From Capitulum mitella (taxonomy: Eukaryota; Arthropoda; Thecostraca; Pollicipedomorpha; Pollicipedidae), in assembly GCA_030062745.1 (NCBI GenBank), contig CP099851.1, positions 5,023,661-5,087,660 on the forward strand: a stretch of 64,000 bases of DNA, read 5' to 3'. The notes under the pieces were generated by a model. It did no database searches and was not told the origin of the DNA. It saw only the letters and a program-made list of their open reading frames with translations. Positions within the stretch are counted from its first letter, which is position 1. Every line of letters starts with the position of its first letter. A program made the position numbers and the translations under genes. Shown here piece after piece: positions 13,119 through 26,008 of the stretch.

Positions 13119-13792
13119 CGGCAGCCTCGACGGCGGTGGCCTCCTCGGCCTTCTCGATGCTCAGGGGCAGACCCAGGCCGTAGCCGTGGTAGCCGATGGC
13201 GCCGAAGCCGGCAGCGTAGCCGTGGGCCAGACCGGAGTAGCCGATGGCGGCCGGGGCAGCGGCGTAGGTGGTGACGGCGGGGGCGGCGGCGTAGGTGGCC
13301 ACGGCAGGGGCGGCGGCGTAGGTGGCCACGGCAGGGGCGGCGGCGACGGCCACGGGGGCGGCGTGCACGGTGGTGGACTTGACGATGGGCGCGCCCTGCG
13401 AGTAGGTCACGCCCACCGGCCGGCGCACGGTCGAGATGACCGGGCTGATGGAGGCGTAGGCGTGGGCCTCGTCCGTGCGGTAGGCGAAGTTGCCGCCGAA
13501 CCTGTGGCTCTGGATGATGGCCGAGTCGTGGCTGGGGAGCCCTCAGCAGGGTGGTGGCCGGGGCGACGAGGCCGGCGCTGGCACACGCCAGGGTGGCGCA
13601 CAGGGCAACGATCTGCGGAGAGGAAAACAGAGCGGCGTCAGCGCATCAAGCTTCCCCTCGGTTCGACGTGTCGAAAGCTGCCACTGTCTGGCCGACTGGG
13701 CTTTATTTCCCCCGTACGTCAAGCGTTTTCTCAGCTGTCGTTCGCTGCTGTGATTTCCGCCGTTTCTCCGCGTCTGAACTTACCACCTTCAT
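13114..13792 (-). CDS. Cuticle gene B: Ala/Tyr-repeat structural protein with a one-base frame break
   Basis: Exon 1 (13792-13784) encodes MKV and ends at a GTAAGTTC donor. A 171-bp intron ends CTCTCCGCAG, and exon 2 runs 13612-13114. The start reads MKVIVALCATLACASA then GLVAPATTLL, a classic signal peptide and cleavage site. The mature part contains SHRFGGNFAYRTDEAHAYA, then AAPAVATYAAAP repeats, GYSGLAHGYAAG and a C-terminus ending KAEEATAVEAAE. The signal-peptide frame and the mature frame do not match: exon 2 is one base too long. The likely spot is the four-base G run at 13534-13537 (CCCC on the coding strand); one C fewer would give about 168 aa. A homopolymer sequencing error is the simplest reading, and a true null allele is possible. 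Low-complexity cuticle proteins of this type are secreted into the exoskeleton. Confidence 0.8.
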
Positions 13793-13850
13793 GATGGTGC
13801 TGGCTGAGTGAGTCTGCAGACGAGAATGCCTACTGCCCGCCGGCCGGCGG

Positions 13851-13857
13851 TTTTATA
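13851..13857 (-). promoter_or_regulatory. TATA box of cuticle gene B
   Basis: The minus strand reads TATAAAA, about 60 bp upstream of the ATG at 13792, in the same position as in genes A and C. Confidence 0.75.
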
Positions 13858-13869
13858 CGAGACGCTGCG

Positions 13870-13877
13870 TGACGTCA
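13870..13877. promoter_or_regulatory. CRE palindrome beside the gene B TATA box
   Basis: A perfect TGACGTCA sits 12 bp upstream of the gene B TATA box. This is the consensus for CREB/ATF-type bZIP factors. The site is seen directly; its use is inferred from position only. Confidence 0.5.
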
Positions 13878-13884
13878 CGGACGC

Positions 13885-14080
13885 CGACGGCGGGCTCGAG
13901 TCGGCGCCGGCCGGCCAAGGTCGTCAGAGCCGGGCGGGTCCCCTGCGCCTGCCCCGCCCGCTCTGGCTCCGACCTGGGCCTGTCCGCCGGCCGGGAGCGT
14001 CCTGGTCCGGGCCCGGACCGGACCCCGGGACGGCTGGCGGAGAGAGGCAGGGGGAGCATCGTAAACACTGCACATGGGTT
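13885..14080. other. GC-rich upstream region of gene B
   Basis: This CpG-rich block upstream of the gene B promoter gives rise to several overlapping frames that have no independent support. Confidence 0.4.
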
Positions 14081-14913
14081 TTCCAAGTTCCGCGTAACGG
14101 AGAGGGAAACATATTTCACAGCAATAAAAGTCAGTATCGTTGTAGCGGCCTTTGGTGGCCCGTGGAAAGATGCTGTTTGAAGTAGACAGTGTTTCAGTAA
14201 ATGAATATGCAGTAGGACTCCTTATTCATTACTGAGTCTTCACTATGACATTCGTCTCTCTTTCCACGGTTGCCCTGTTTATGCTCTTACGCTACCTTTT
14301 TTGGCTCAAACTCGAGGTAGTGGACTGTCGTCGGTACGGCCTTTCACATTTATGGACCTCTTGCATGATAAACACGCGGAACCCAATAAATAAATAGAGC
14401 TTAATTCATCGAAACAAAACACACAACCAAGTACATTTTATCCGTCTCCAAAAATGTACTCGACGATTTTTTCTCGGTTACTTGCAGGTAAAGTTCTTTT
14501 GATATAGTTCTTCAATGATAATTGTTCATTCTTTGTAATCGGTGTCATCCTCAGCGACACCGCTGGACTCTCTTGTTGTCAATACGATATTTGTCATCGC
14601 GAAATCTCACCAGCGGAATAGGTTAAAACAAAGCCTTCTGGAGCCCGTACGCTATTCTCATTTCCATTCGACGATCAGATTGCCAGGGACTCTGTCGTGT
14701 GTTTGGTTTAACATATAAATAGGGAGGGGGAGTGAGCAACAGAAACAAAATAGACAACCTTCAGTGAGTTGTTATGGCTGTTCTCACTGAAGCTGTTACC
14801 TCGAACTCTATTTTAACGGCAATGGCCAGAACTTTTTTTGAGTCCATTTCTCGGTGAGTTCGGACATTAGAAAATGCCTTTGGTTCCTGGTGAGGCATTT
14901 TTGTATCGCAGAA
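14081..14913. other. Intergenic, nothing recognised
   Basis: AT-rich sequence between the gene B promoter region and a TTAA-bounded element. Confidence 0.4.
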
Positions 14914-16117
14914 TTAACCCTCCCCGACGGGGGGTTAACCGCCCCCTGAGGCTTTTCCAAGATTGCAACAGAACGAACAAACGCAGCGTCACGAGACTTT
15001 GCGAACCTTTTGCTTGGTCATTTTTGCACCTTGTGTCAATTTTTTGTCTCAGGTCAGGTCAAGCGCCTGACCGAGGTCAGGTCAAGTGGACCATTGTCCA
15101 AAAACGTTTAGCGCCCTATAACTTTTTCGAAGAACAAGATATCACAATAAGATTTTCTGGCTTTAGAAATCTTAATAAATGCAACAAGCCTGCTATCTGA
15201 GACTTTTCGGGATTTTCTGGATCATTCACTTAAATACAACCGATTTTAAAGACATGTCGTCGATTCTTCGGAATTTTGACGGAATTTCTGTTTATAACAG
15301 TTTTAGTGTGAGGTGATGCAGACATCCATTTATCGTCAATGGGCAAAATATCAATGACTTCCAGCCACTGACCTGAAGTCAGGTCACGAATAGTTGTTTT
15401 ATGCCGAAATGCACCACCGTCAAAATCGGCGGCGAATTACTCAGAACAGGTTGAAAATGGCAGAACTGGCTTGCGCAGCTGCAAGTAACACCAAGAAGTT
15501 TAAAAACTGCATATCTTAGAAACAAACATGCTCTCGCGAATAAAGCCCCACCAATTGTATAGATCGATAACTACTGAATTTTTCCGAAATTTAAACCTGA
15601 GAAACCGTCATAAAAACCATAAGGATAAATAATTATTACATGGAGGGCCTATGTCGCAAAAATACATACGCTTAAGTTAGTTCCTGTTAATTTCATACCG
15701 CATTCCTGCTACGGCGCCCGCCGACAGTCGGCGCGAAAATGGCCGTGTCTTTAAGTCAACGTTTCGGCGCATATATTAAACAAATCCGAGAAATTAAACG
15801 TGTATCCGCATCTGCGGACCTTTACCTGTTCACTGGTGTCTTTACCTAGACTTTAGACTGAATTACAGCCCTTTTGATCCAGGCCGCTTCTCGGTTTCAT
15901 ACAATTGGCTGTGAGAAAACATACGTAGGGTGCAAATAACTTGCATATTACCCAGCACCAAAAATGAGACCAGTTTCGAGCCCTCCATGCCACGAGCTTT
16001 CCAAATGAATGCTTACTGTTATCGTGCGACCAGCCGTTCGTGAGTTGGAGGGGGACGGTCAGCCGCCTCCCCCAGTCGGGCGTGATCAACGCCGACCGCC
16101 AGTCGGGCGGGGGCTAA
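14914..16117 (+). mobile_element. TTAA-bounded piggyBac-like non-autonomous element (second family)
   Basis: The left end is TTAACCCTCCCCGAC. The right end, read on the other strand, is TTAGCCCCCGCCCGAC, so one terminal base of the TTAA has probably mutated. It is 1204 bp with no transposase. As in the other TTAA family, G/C-rich ends enclose AT-rich DNA holding AGGTCAGGTCAAG motifs (15051-15063, 15073-15086). The ends match less well than in the CCCTATTCCCGG family, so the boundaries are less certain. Confidence 0.55.
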
Positions 16118-19100
16118 ACAAACTAATATTGTAGGCACTTTGCAATATCATCATCTTCTCCTTACCCCATTTCCCGTTAAGCGCGACGGAAACAAGGGCA
16201 GCGCTGTAGAAACAGGGTCTTTAACCTGCTCCGCAGTTTGAGGTTCTGAGACGTGAGATTTACAAGGCCGTCGTAGTGAATTTCTCACGGTACATCTCGT
16301 TAGACGGCGATCGTCCAGGTGCCTGCCAGAGTGCAATGACTGTGCAATGTCTGTCAGGCAGGGCAGTTCACGGACGTCTAAAGGCGGATATCACTTCAAG
16401 ATTTCTTCAGCAAAAGACAACCAGTAAGGCTCACAAGTGTGAGTACGATGGATAGCAATGGCTGCGTATAGCGTGAGACGCTGACATAACCGTATACCGG
16501 ACGGGGACCTGGTGAATTTCCCTGGCCTTCTTTATCGCGCATACCGAGAAAATTGAAGTTCGTAACTTTATGAGAAGCAGATCCAGGAGGGATTTACAAG
16601 AATTTTCCAGTATGTCTTTTCCAGTTTTTCCAGTAGTTCGGCCGTTGTTTGCACGTTTGGAAGTTATACTCCCTTTGCGCTTTTTTCGGTACTATAAGGG
16701 CCAGATAGCCATTTTATTGCAATACGCCTGTTCATCTCATGTCTTTTGGTATATGTTTTACATTTTATGACACAATGGCGAATTTCGAGACGCAAAAATG
16801 GGAACGATTTACATTATTTTTCGAAAAGCGCATAAGCCTCAACACATCAAGGATAGATAAAATAACATTTTTTGTTTTACTGGGATTCAGGTAACTCAGT
16901 AGACCGTGTCATGAAAATACCTCCAAAACAATGTGACTGAAAGATGATTGCATTCTGCTTTGTGACATCAACGACCAGCATATGCTTTTTGACACATAAA
17001 CGAGAGCACATATTGCCTAATGGCGGATCTAGAGGTGCCTTAGTTTTTGACCATAAACACGCCCAGAACCACGGTGCAGTTCATACCAAGAAGAACAAAC
17101 ACGGCAAATGAATACTTTGGAACGCGAAATGCATGTTGGGTCAACATAGCAATGCTGAGCTCGTTTTAGACACTACCTGCAAAGCACATAAACAGGACTG
17201 TTGCAAACTCTGCATTGATATGAGGCTCCTGGCTACCCCAAGGATGTACGTTGGGAACGCACATTACCATGTGCCAGATTTTCAGGCCTAATGAATTTGA
17301 AACCACAGTCATTATAACCGACTTTTACACATTTGCATGAAGTTTCAAGACAAAGAGATACATTATAAGTTTCTGGAATCGGCATTCGCAAGATGTAGGC
17401 AATGTTACGGTTTTCTTCAAGTCTCTTTAGACGGTAACTATTTCTAAAAGCGCAAAAAGAATGCATTCATATGCATTGCTTGCCTTTTTATGGTTCTGGG
17501 ATTTGCCACTGATGTGTGTTGTGAAAAAAGCCATGTTGGCCATAAATGTATGTTTAGTCCCTTGGCTGACATTTGCATCGCTTTTAAGAGTCTTCCACCT
17601 ACAACACTACCTAAGAACGACCAACAGGTGTGCTTTTACCTGGAAATCTTTTTTCGTGGCTCCTGACACCGCCACTGACGCTTTCTGGACTCGAAACATT
17701 TGAAATCGCGGACTAGATCTCCACGCTTTGTTCGAGTTATTTTTCAGGAAAGTCGGTTCAGTGGCTGAGATGTCGTAGGTGAGGTGGTGGGAATGGGGAT
17801 CGAATAAGCCATCAGAGAGTTTCTTTCTTTTTTTTTAAGAAAAAGTCACATCATATAGCGAATAGCCGTCAAGTGTTGCATTTCCAACTCTGCATCAGCC
17901 GAGAGGTGTAGTCGCGTGACTTCCACCTGTCTATTTCCCTTCTAATCTAAATAGCGCAATAAAAGAGACCGCGTAGCAGCTTGCTTTTTATCAGAATATT
18001 GTGTATTTTCACCGAACACGGCCCTTAAGTCACACGGCAACATTTTGGGTCCTACGAAAGTGCCATACCATTCCTCCTCTGTCATTATCTTAATAGATCC
18101 CAATATTTATTAGATGTGATCCAAGTGATCTTACTGATTTTGTTCGCTTGAAAACAATGGGATTTGTCATGACTGGAATAAATGATGCAACTGAGTTCTT
18201 GCACTGTCCATGTCACTATCGCTGTTGCGTTTTACAGTTTAAATTTGTGTTCGTAAATGTTCTTTGGACTGCAGCTATTTTTGACACCCTTTTCTCCTGT
18301 AAATCCGCATGGCTACTAAGAACACAAATAATACTATAAGGTTTCAGTAATTTGGGAAAACCTTGAAATACGCAAGAGGATCTTCAGAGAATAATTCGCA
18401 CAGAGACCGGGTGGTCTTTGAAAGTAATCAAAGGACAGAAGCGGCGCTTTGATGACGCTTTATTCTGCATTTCGTTTGCTCTTTTTCACTTTCGTCACTT
18501 CATGCATTTTCTTTGAGTTGTAAAATTACACCACGTAGAATAGATAAAAGGCTTCGAGTCGTAGCAAGCCATGGTCGTTCTAACCACATGTTTCTTCTTT
18601 AGATCTAGAACACTTATATCTCTTGACCATCGCGAAGTGAGAGCGTTAACACCCTCTAGTGATGTGTTTTCATTTTCCGTCGAGCGGAAAATCTGAGAAA
18701 TATTAAAGTTGATGTTACATAATTTCCAAATCTTAGGAACAAATTTCAAAATCATGTAGGAGTACCGAGAAACGTCATTTTTAAGGGCCTGTAACATTAA
18801 ATTTAGTGCTACGTCCTAAGTTTTCGCTTCATCCACAGCCTTCTGAAATGCAAATAAAAACCATTGAATTAGTCTCGTAAAGCAGTGGCTTTGAATAGTA
18901 AATGATTTTTTGTATTTCAGTTGAGGCGACACTGATCCTATCTGGCCTGAAAGAGAGCCTTGGAACAGGGCACAAGTTTGTTTATTTATCGATTCCGTTG
19001 GCCATATCAGCACTCTTTAAATGAGAGGCAATAAATGAGATCACTAAGGTCGCCCTGAATAACTTTCAAACCTTAACAAAAGAGGCGGAGACGTCGTTGG

Positions 19101-22100
19101 GTTTTCTTTGGATCTGCGGATGGTCAATGTTTGATCCCGAGACCGCCTGGTAGAGTGAAGAGTAACCTACCCTCTGTTTTTCTTTTATTTTTTAATGCGT
19201 CCGAACTTACCGTCCGATCCGTACTCGATGAGACAACCAAACATCAGTTCTTGTCACACTGTGACACTAAGGATATTTCTGTACGTATAATTTTACCGAC
19301 ACTGGAAGCAGAATAGTACTATGATTTTGGGCGATCGGCACGTAAAACATAAATTGTATCGCGAAGGAATGGACAGGAAATGGGATGACAGGAAGTCTTT
19401 GTTGTTGCTATGATCGGATTTAGTAATCCAAATCAAATAACTTGACGGTCCAAATATATCCCAAATTTTGGAGCTTTTCTAACAAGTGAGCTACAGCAGA
19501 GAACCAGACCACGACAATTTTACGGTCGTTAACGCATTCAAATACTGCTGTACATTGTGGTACAGAAACCATAGTAATCCGACGAAATTTGTGGCGCTTA
19601 TGACCCCTTGGACACTAGGCGGCCGAGCGCTGTTGCTGTTCGTTGGACTATTACCAATGTGAGACGTGGGGATCATGTCGCGCGATGTCCATGTGATGTT
19701 CAGTTGAAACAGCACAGGGACAGAGAGCCGAATCTGAGAAGGAAAGAACGGCCGGAGAGAGCAACCTCAATGTTAGTGTCTGTCCATCACTGTAGGCTGC
19801 GCTAGGATGGCTTTTCCCGTACTTATTGCATCACACCATAAACACTAAGCTATGGTCTGTCATTTGATATTCAGTTCAAAGCTTCCAGTCAGCTCATACG
19901 GTCGCTAGATCTGATTTAAAATGTCGCACATTTTGTACCAAAACATTCTGACGTTTCCGTGACCCAAGACGTCGCAGGTCAACATGAAAGGCCAACTTCA
20001 TATCTTGACATGAGAAAGATACGCCGGGAATCGTGTAGACCGAACTCTTAGTGCCTGCGAAACGAAGGAGTTGACTCACCTTCTCAAGGCAGGCGCGGAT
20101 GGCAGAATATCAGACGGTATCGGGTTGCATACTACTTCAGTCTGAAATCCTACGCGGATCCTTCCCTCCTTATAATTTTTGGAAATCTCCGGCCATGTAT
20201 ATAGTCATATTACTTTAATCTGCTGATGTTCTGATGAAGAGGAAGCCTGCTGTATGGCCGTTATCCTTCACTGTCAGTCTTTATCACAGGAGGGATGAAC
20301 CCGTGGCAGTCACGCAACCACTCTCCTTGACTGTTGCCTGTTTGAGAATGCAACGCCCAGCGAATGTCAAGTCGGCATCTCTCATTGCATGCAACCCACA
20401 CTACACATCATAACATCATACTCAAACATTGAATTCTCATTGCTTGTCTTTCACCGAGGAAATCTTGAAGTGAAAATGATTTGCCTCTAGAAGCCCATGA
20501 GCTTCCTCGGGTAGCAGGCTTTGCACAGCCATTGCATTCAGGCAGGCGCCTGGGCCGTTGGTACTGTCTAACGAGACGCCGTGGGAGTTCACTACTCTGG
20601 CCTTGCATACCTCACATCTCAAACGTCGAACTGCGGAGCAGGTTAAAGACCTTATTTCTATAATGTTGTCCTGTTTCCATCAAGTTCAGCAGGCCGGGAG
20701 TTAAAGAGATGAATACTTTAAAACGCACTTGCAAAAGAAGATTTTTAAAGTTTCATGAGAAAAAGTGCACCGTCAGTAATCGAAGGTAAGCTTTAAGCAC
20801 GAACTCACCAAGAAATGTCAAAAGGTATGTGTTAGGCTGAACGTTTCTTTTTCTGAGTTGGTTATTTTGGCTCAAAGGAAAGAGCATTAGGGTAAAACCT
20901 GCTTTCGCTGAAGCTGAGAGCGGTGAAATTCCTGATGGAGAACTGAAGATAGCAAACAGTGTAAATGTAAACAGCAAACTTCCCCATTATCAGTGGATGT
21001 GAATAAATAAACTTTAAATGGTGACCCAGAAACATCTGTTTGTATTAGGCTTTTGTCCATTGGCATTTCCCATCGTCACTTATTTGTCTGTCATAAGGAG
21101 CAGCCTGTCAAAACGAGATGTTCAGTACGTGTCAGGACAATGCAGTCTTCTGCTATCCAGATCTAACCTTGAGCCAAGACAAGCCTTTGGTCAAGCCTTT
21201 GCCGTGTGATTGCCTGATTGTCGTTCTGTCCAAGCCAACGGACATATGACAACGGGCCCGTTTAAGAAGCTTGTATTGTCTTTGTGTTATGATGTAATAG
21301 CGAACAACGAAACGGAAGCGGCCAGTTCTGGCCAAGGCCAGCACGCTCCAGCACTGTGAAATGAGGACTCCCTCGCACTCAGTGTTTCAGAGGACATTCT
21401 CGAGGAGGATGGCGAAAGATTTGGCACATAAATCGCAGTTTGATATCCCGTCTGTATCTTGTCTCCTTACGGCTTTTTACGATATTGTTATTAATTAGGC
21501 TTGTTTTCATCCTTGGTCTGATTAACTGAATAGATTGTCGGCCTTATTTAATCGGGATCTTTCTTGTTCGTTGTAATTATTTTCGATCCTCTACTCGTTA
21601 ATGGGTAGGCGGGAATGCCTTTCCACGCCGTATGACCCAATTACGTTAAATACCATGGTTTCTACATTACTTCAAGAACCACTCCGGATCACACCACTCC
21701 CGACAATTCTTTTTTCTCTAAATCTACTCCCGCCACCGATGACACTGATGGGCCTCATGAACCGGGCAAGCAGGTACAAGCTAGTAACGCCGCCCGGTTC
21801 GCGAGGAATACCATGCTCGGGTATGAAATGGGCTTAGTCAAAAAGAACGCAAATAAACAAATGAAAAATGCAAGCAGACAGAACAGAAATGAAAAGCAAA
21901 AACATATAGAACACACTTTGACGTTATTTTTCAGTTTCAATATGACGTAGAAAGGCATAAGTTATATGACTCGATTTAACTGGCTTGATCAGCTGCTTAT
22001 GTTGTGTTTATGACTGATTTTTAGCTGTCCAACATAAACTTTTGCACAGCCCTTATGAGGCTTGTTTCATTTTCTTGGGACACATGAAATTTTAGGAAAT

Positions 22101-22448
22101 ATTTTACCAATTATACCAATCCATGTTTTAGGAGCCGCAATGGTAAAAGAGAGAGCCTATAATTTGTGGGAGAGATGGGAATATGGGATTGGGTTGGTTC
22201 TATGATGCTGGCTGGTTCTAATTTCACTTCTGGGGGACTTTTACAGACCTGTTCCGTATCTGAATTATTGCCATTTGTGCTAGAAGGTACAAAAGCATTT
22301 GCACAAAAATATAGAACGAATTGGGCCAACTCTGACGCACTCTGTTGACCAAAAATAGGGTTTGGTGGCCAAAGCCCTACTTTTTGTTTAATGAAATTAC
22401 ACACGGCTTCCAATTCATAACGTTGTTGGATGTCTCGGTATATATGGC
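16118..22448. other. Long intergenic stretch, no gene seen
   Basis: About 6.3 kb of AT-rich DNA with only short random frames. No splice-supported coding exon, RNA gene, satellite or paired transposon end was found. Confidence 0.4.
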
Positions 22449-22941
22449 CAGTGGCGTAACCAAGGGAGGGCAAAGGGGCCATGACCCCACTGGAGGCCAA
22501 GCGGGGCCCCCTGGGGGCCGAAGGCCCCGATTCTTTTGGAAAGTGTGATGCGCCCACAGAACGCCTTACACTGGCCGAAACAGACAAAACAAAATAAGAA
22601 TATGTTGACGTTAAAGAAGGGTTAGAACCCAAGCAAACGTGCTCCGAATATACAAGAAGGCTTAGGCTTAATGTTCCACGAAGAGAGGCCTGAATGAGCG
22701 TTTAGGGTCCCTGTTAGCTTGTAGGGGAGTTCACTGTTTGTCTGGGGAGGACCCCCTGTCAGGCCATAAAAAGCCCCTGTCAGTCTCTGGAGGGAACTCC
22801 TTTCGGCCTGAAAGAAGGCCCCTGCCCCTGCCTCCAGAAGCCGGCAGGGGCCATTTATAGGTGGAGAGGGGCCCTCCACAAACAGGCAGTGCCCCCCCCC
22901 CCTACAGGCTAACATAGGCCCTTAAACATTCATGCAAGGCT

Positions 22942-23005
22942 CCCTGCTTGCCTGTAAAGATGCCCCTGCCGACCTGTTACGTAACGTCTTTACAGGCAAG
23001 CAGGG
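22942..23005. repeat. Perfect 19-bp inverted repeat (hairpin)
   Basis: The arm CCCTGCTTGCCTGTAAAGA (22942-22960) pairs exactly with 22987-23005 across a 26-bp spacer. It lies inside the 2.9 kb hAT-like element. Confidence 0.9.
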
Positions 23006-23968
23006 GCTGCTGCGTTCCAGTGGAGCCCCTTTACAAGCCTTTGCAATAATTTTAACCGCATGGCGCCTCACTGATTATGAGGGCCAGGCGCGGATCCAAG
23101 GGGAGCGATGGGGGCGATGGCCCTCCCCCGAGGTCTGAGAAAGGGTCCCTGTCAGACTTAAAAGGAGCCCTGAAGAGGCCCCGTATGAGCTTCACAAGGT
23201 CTCCATAACAACCTGATGGGCTCTTGATGCAGCCAGGCATGCCTCCGGGAGGATCAGATGACCTCTGAGACGCATAGAGTGCCCCTGGAGCTCCCAGAAG
23301 ACCCCCGAGACCACAACAAGGCCCCAACACGACGACCAAGATAAGGACTGAGTCCCTAGGTGCCCCTGGAATGTCATGGCGGCCCTGAATGGGTTTCAAG
23401 GCCTATGTGAAAAGCTGAAGGCTCTTGGTGTAGTCAGAGGGCATCCGGGAGGGTTAATGAGATCCTGAGACGGTAAGATGGCCCCTAAGCTCCAAGGGCT
23501 TCTGGAACCGCAAGAGGGGCCCAACATGACAAAGGGTTCATGAGACCTCTGGAAGTGCCAGAGAGGCCCCAGAGACGGAAAGAACTTAAGAGGGTGCCTG
23601 GCACAGCACAAGGAGACCCTAGCCAGCCAGAGGAAGCCCCTGAACGAGGATTCATCGGTGACGCTCTCAGCCTCAAGAGGGGCCCAAAGAGGGCTGCACC
23701 GGTCTTTTTGAAAACCGAAGGGATTCTTGATGCAGTCAGGGGGACCCGGGAAAGCCACGCCGGGCCTGAGGCGGGAAGGTGGGCCCGTACACTGCAGATG
23801 ATACCTGAAACCGCCAAAAAGTTCGGAGAGCCCCTGCGAAGCGAAGACGATATGAGGGCCTCTAAAACGGTGTGGGGGCCCTGGTCGACCAGAGGGCCCC
23901 CGCATGTGTTAGGCGGGCTCCTGACACTGACAATGTCCCCCTGAGACTGCCAGTGAGGCCCCTGAAGC

Positions 23969-24207
23969 TGGGAGCCATGGCCCCCCTGAGCCAAGCGGTC
24001 TACACTAGATGGATAGCATTTTGCAGGAATACGGAAAAGTGATGATATATATGTTGCAAATACAAACACCATATGTTTTTTCTGTGCGTTAAATATTAGG
24101 CAAATTGCATAAAGTTGCTGCTTTTTCCTATGCATTTCGTCATATGCCAGTGGCATATGACAAAAATTGACGTTCTCCCCCAGAGGAAAATCTTGGCTAC
24201 GTGCCTG
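23969..24207 (+). mobile_element. hAT-type MITE, copy 1, left end missing
   Basis: The interior matches the copies at 35164 and 39986. The right end is CTTGGCTACGTGCCTG. Flanking 8-bp repeats CCTGAAGC (23961-23968 and 24208-24215) are identical, yet the first 20-odd bases of the element, including the left terminal repeat, are absent. It is inserted in the repeat interior of the larger hAT-like element, so it is the younger of the two. Confidence 0.8.
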
Positions 24208-25381
24208 CCTGAAGCGCCAACAAAGGCCCCTGTTACGACTAGAGAGGCCCAAGACAGTGCCAGGTACATCCCATGTAACAGAGGAAGACCCCTGATACAG
24301 CTATGAGGGCCACAGGAGGCAGAAGGCCCATGACACTACACAGGGGCCCTGGAATTGCCAAAAGGTCTTTTGTTACTGCCAGAGGACCCCTGAGACGGCA
24401 AAAATTGTCCCCCAAGAGACGATAAGAGGGGCATCTAGAATCACAAGGGGTCCACTGAGACTGCTGGAGAGGGACTCCTGAGACTGCTAACTAGAAGTCT
24501 CTAGCAATAGGGGCTCCAGAGACAACCAGAGAGGCCCTTGAGACGTCCATACAGCTCCTGGAACAGCCAAAAGACCTAGATGATTGCCAGAGGCGCCTCT
24601 GTCACGGCAGAGAAAAACTTATAGGGGGCCTTTGTTAGTGCCTGAGGGGTTCCTTAGATGGCAAAAAGTGTCCCAAGGATGACAGGAAGGAACCCTGAGA
24701 TGGCTTAAGCGTCCCTGAAACTGTCAGATGGGTCACTGAAACTGTCCAGGAGGCCCCTGAAACTGCCAAAGGAGCTCCTGTGACGTCCCGAGGGACACAT
24801 GGAACTATAAAAGGAACCTGGGACCACTAGAGGGTCCTGGCATGGCAGACAGCCCGAGACCACCAGAAGTGCCGCCCCTGTAACTGCAAGAGGAAACCGA
24901 ACCTAAGCTGACAAAAATGTCCTCCAGAAACTACGGGAGGAAGGTATCGGGGAGGAAAACGGGCTTCTGGACCTGATACAGACACGACATTTCAAACAGA
25001 GGGATAGATGTTTGAAATGCCGCCTAAAATCTTGCCTTTTTCAGCATATTTCGGTCACTGTGTAGGGAAACGAAATGCAGAGTTTTCTGAAATAAGTTGA
25101 CGCACTTGAGTTTTTCGGCTATTTTGCGTGAAGAAACGCAGATTCACATGAAATATTTCCCCTGCACCCATGCAGATCAGCGTTTTTTAATATTTTTCAT
25201 GTCTGAAGAGCGAAAAATGGGGGTGAGGCCGCGCTAGCCATTCGTCTCCACCCCCCCCCCCCCACCCCGCCTTAGCGAAGTCCTGACCCGCCCCTGGCAA
25301 GGGCCCCCATTGGTCACGAGGGCCCCTATGATCCGATTTGCCCCCCCCCCCAGGAATCCTGGCTACCTCCCTCTATATGAC

Positions 25382-26008
25382 GCCATTTTCACATATCATC
25401 AAACTCATAGGATCAAAATCAATAGCATATCGGTATGACAGTACACGCGAGGAAACATAGCAGGTAGTGCAAAAGAATTGGGTAAGCTCATATAAGAAAT
25501 AAAAAAGCAAAGCACATATTCCCGACAGACCCACCCCTTTCTCTGATGATCAGTCAAACGCAGACCGGATGACCAGGCGGATAAGTTCTGAATGATGCCG
25601 ATTTTCGCGTGGGGGGCGTCTCCTACATAACATGGATGGAATGATGCCACCTAGCCGTACCGTGTAAGTGTGGCAGAAAAACTTGTCAAAATTCGGGATC
25701 ATAGCTCGTGAGCTAATCACAGGACGACAGGGTAGTAGTACGCGAGGTTACTAGTGGTGTCAAAAGGATAGGGTCAAACTGAAATCCCTTCTACATGCCA
25801 AAGTTTAAAAGAAGAATCACGTTTTTGAGCATTAAGCTAGATTAAGCATAAATGTGAAGAGCTCGAAATAGAAGAAAAGTATGCGCGAAATGTTTAAACA
25901 CCTGCGCAGAAGTTATGGTAGGTACAGTTTATCCCATTCTGGCCTATGACTTCATCTCGTTCCTAGCTTGCATCTGCTTGGCCCAGGATTGGCCGGCTAA
26001 ATTCGCCA
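25382..26008. other. Intergenic, nothing recognised
   Basis: A short spacer between a hAT-like element and piggyBac-like copy 2, with no supported gene. Confidence 0.4.

Larger units (their letters stand above)
22449..25373. mobile_element. hAT-like non-autonomous element filled with degenerate repeats
   Basis: The left end CAGTGGCGTAACCAAGG and the right end (other strand) GAGGGAGGTAGCCAGGA are imperfect inverted matches. The flanks TATATGGC and TATATGAC agree at 7 of 8 bases, as expected for an old 8-bp hAT duplication. The 2.9 kb interior has no transposase. It is a degenerate, roughly 20-45 bp periodic sequence built on words like CCCCTGAGACTGCCAGAGG. It includes a perfect 19-bp inverted repeat (22942-22960 with 22987-23005). 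A further possible pair of ends (CAGGCGCGGATCCAAGG at 23085 and CCGCCCCTG ending 25296) may mark a second element inside. Confidence 0.6.

Noticed and set aside
12976-13794. 272-codon glycine-rich frame on the plus strand
   Set aside because: It is antisense to cuticle gene B, whose minus-strand signal peptide, splice sites and TATA box are far more convincing.
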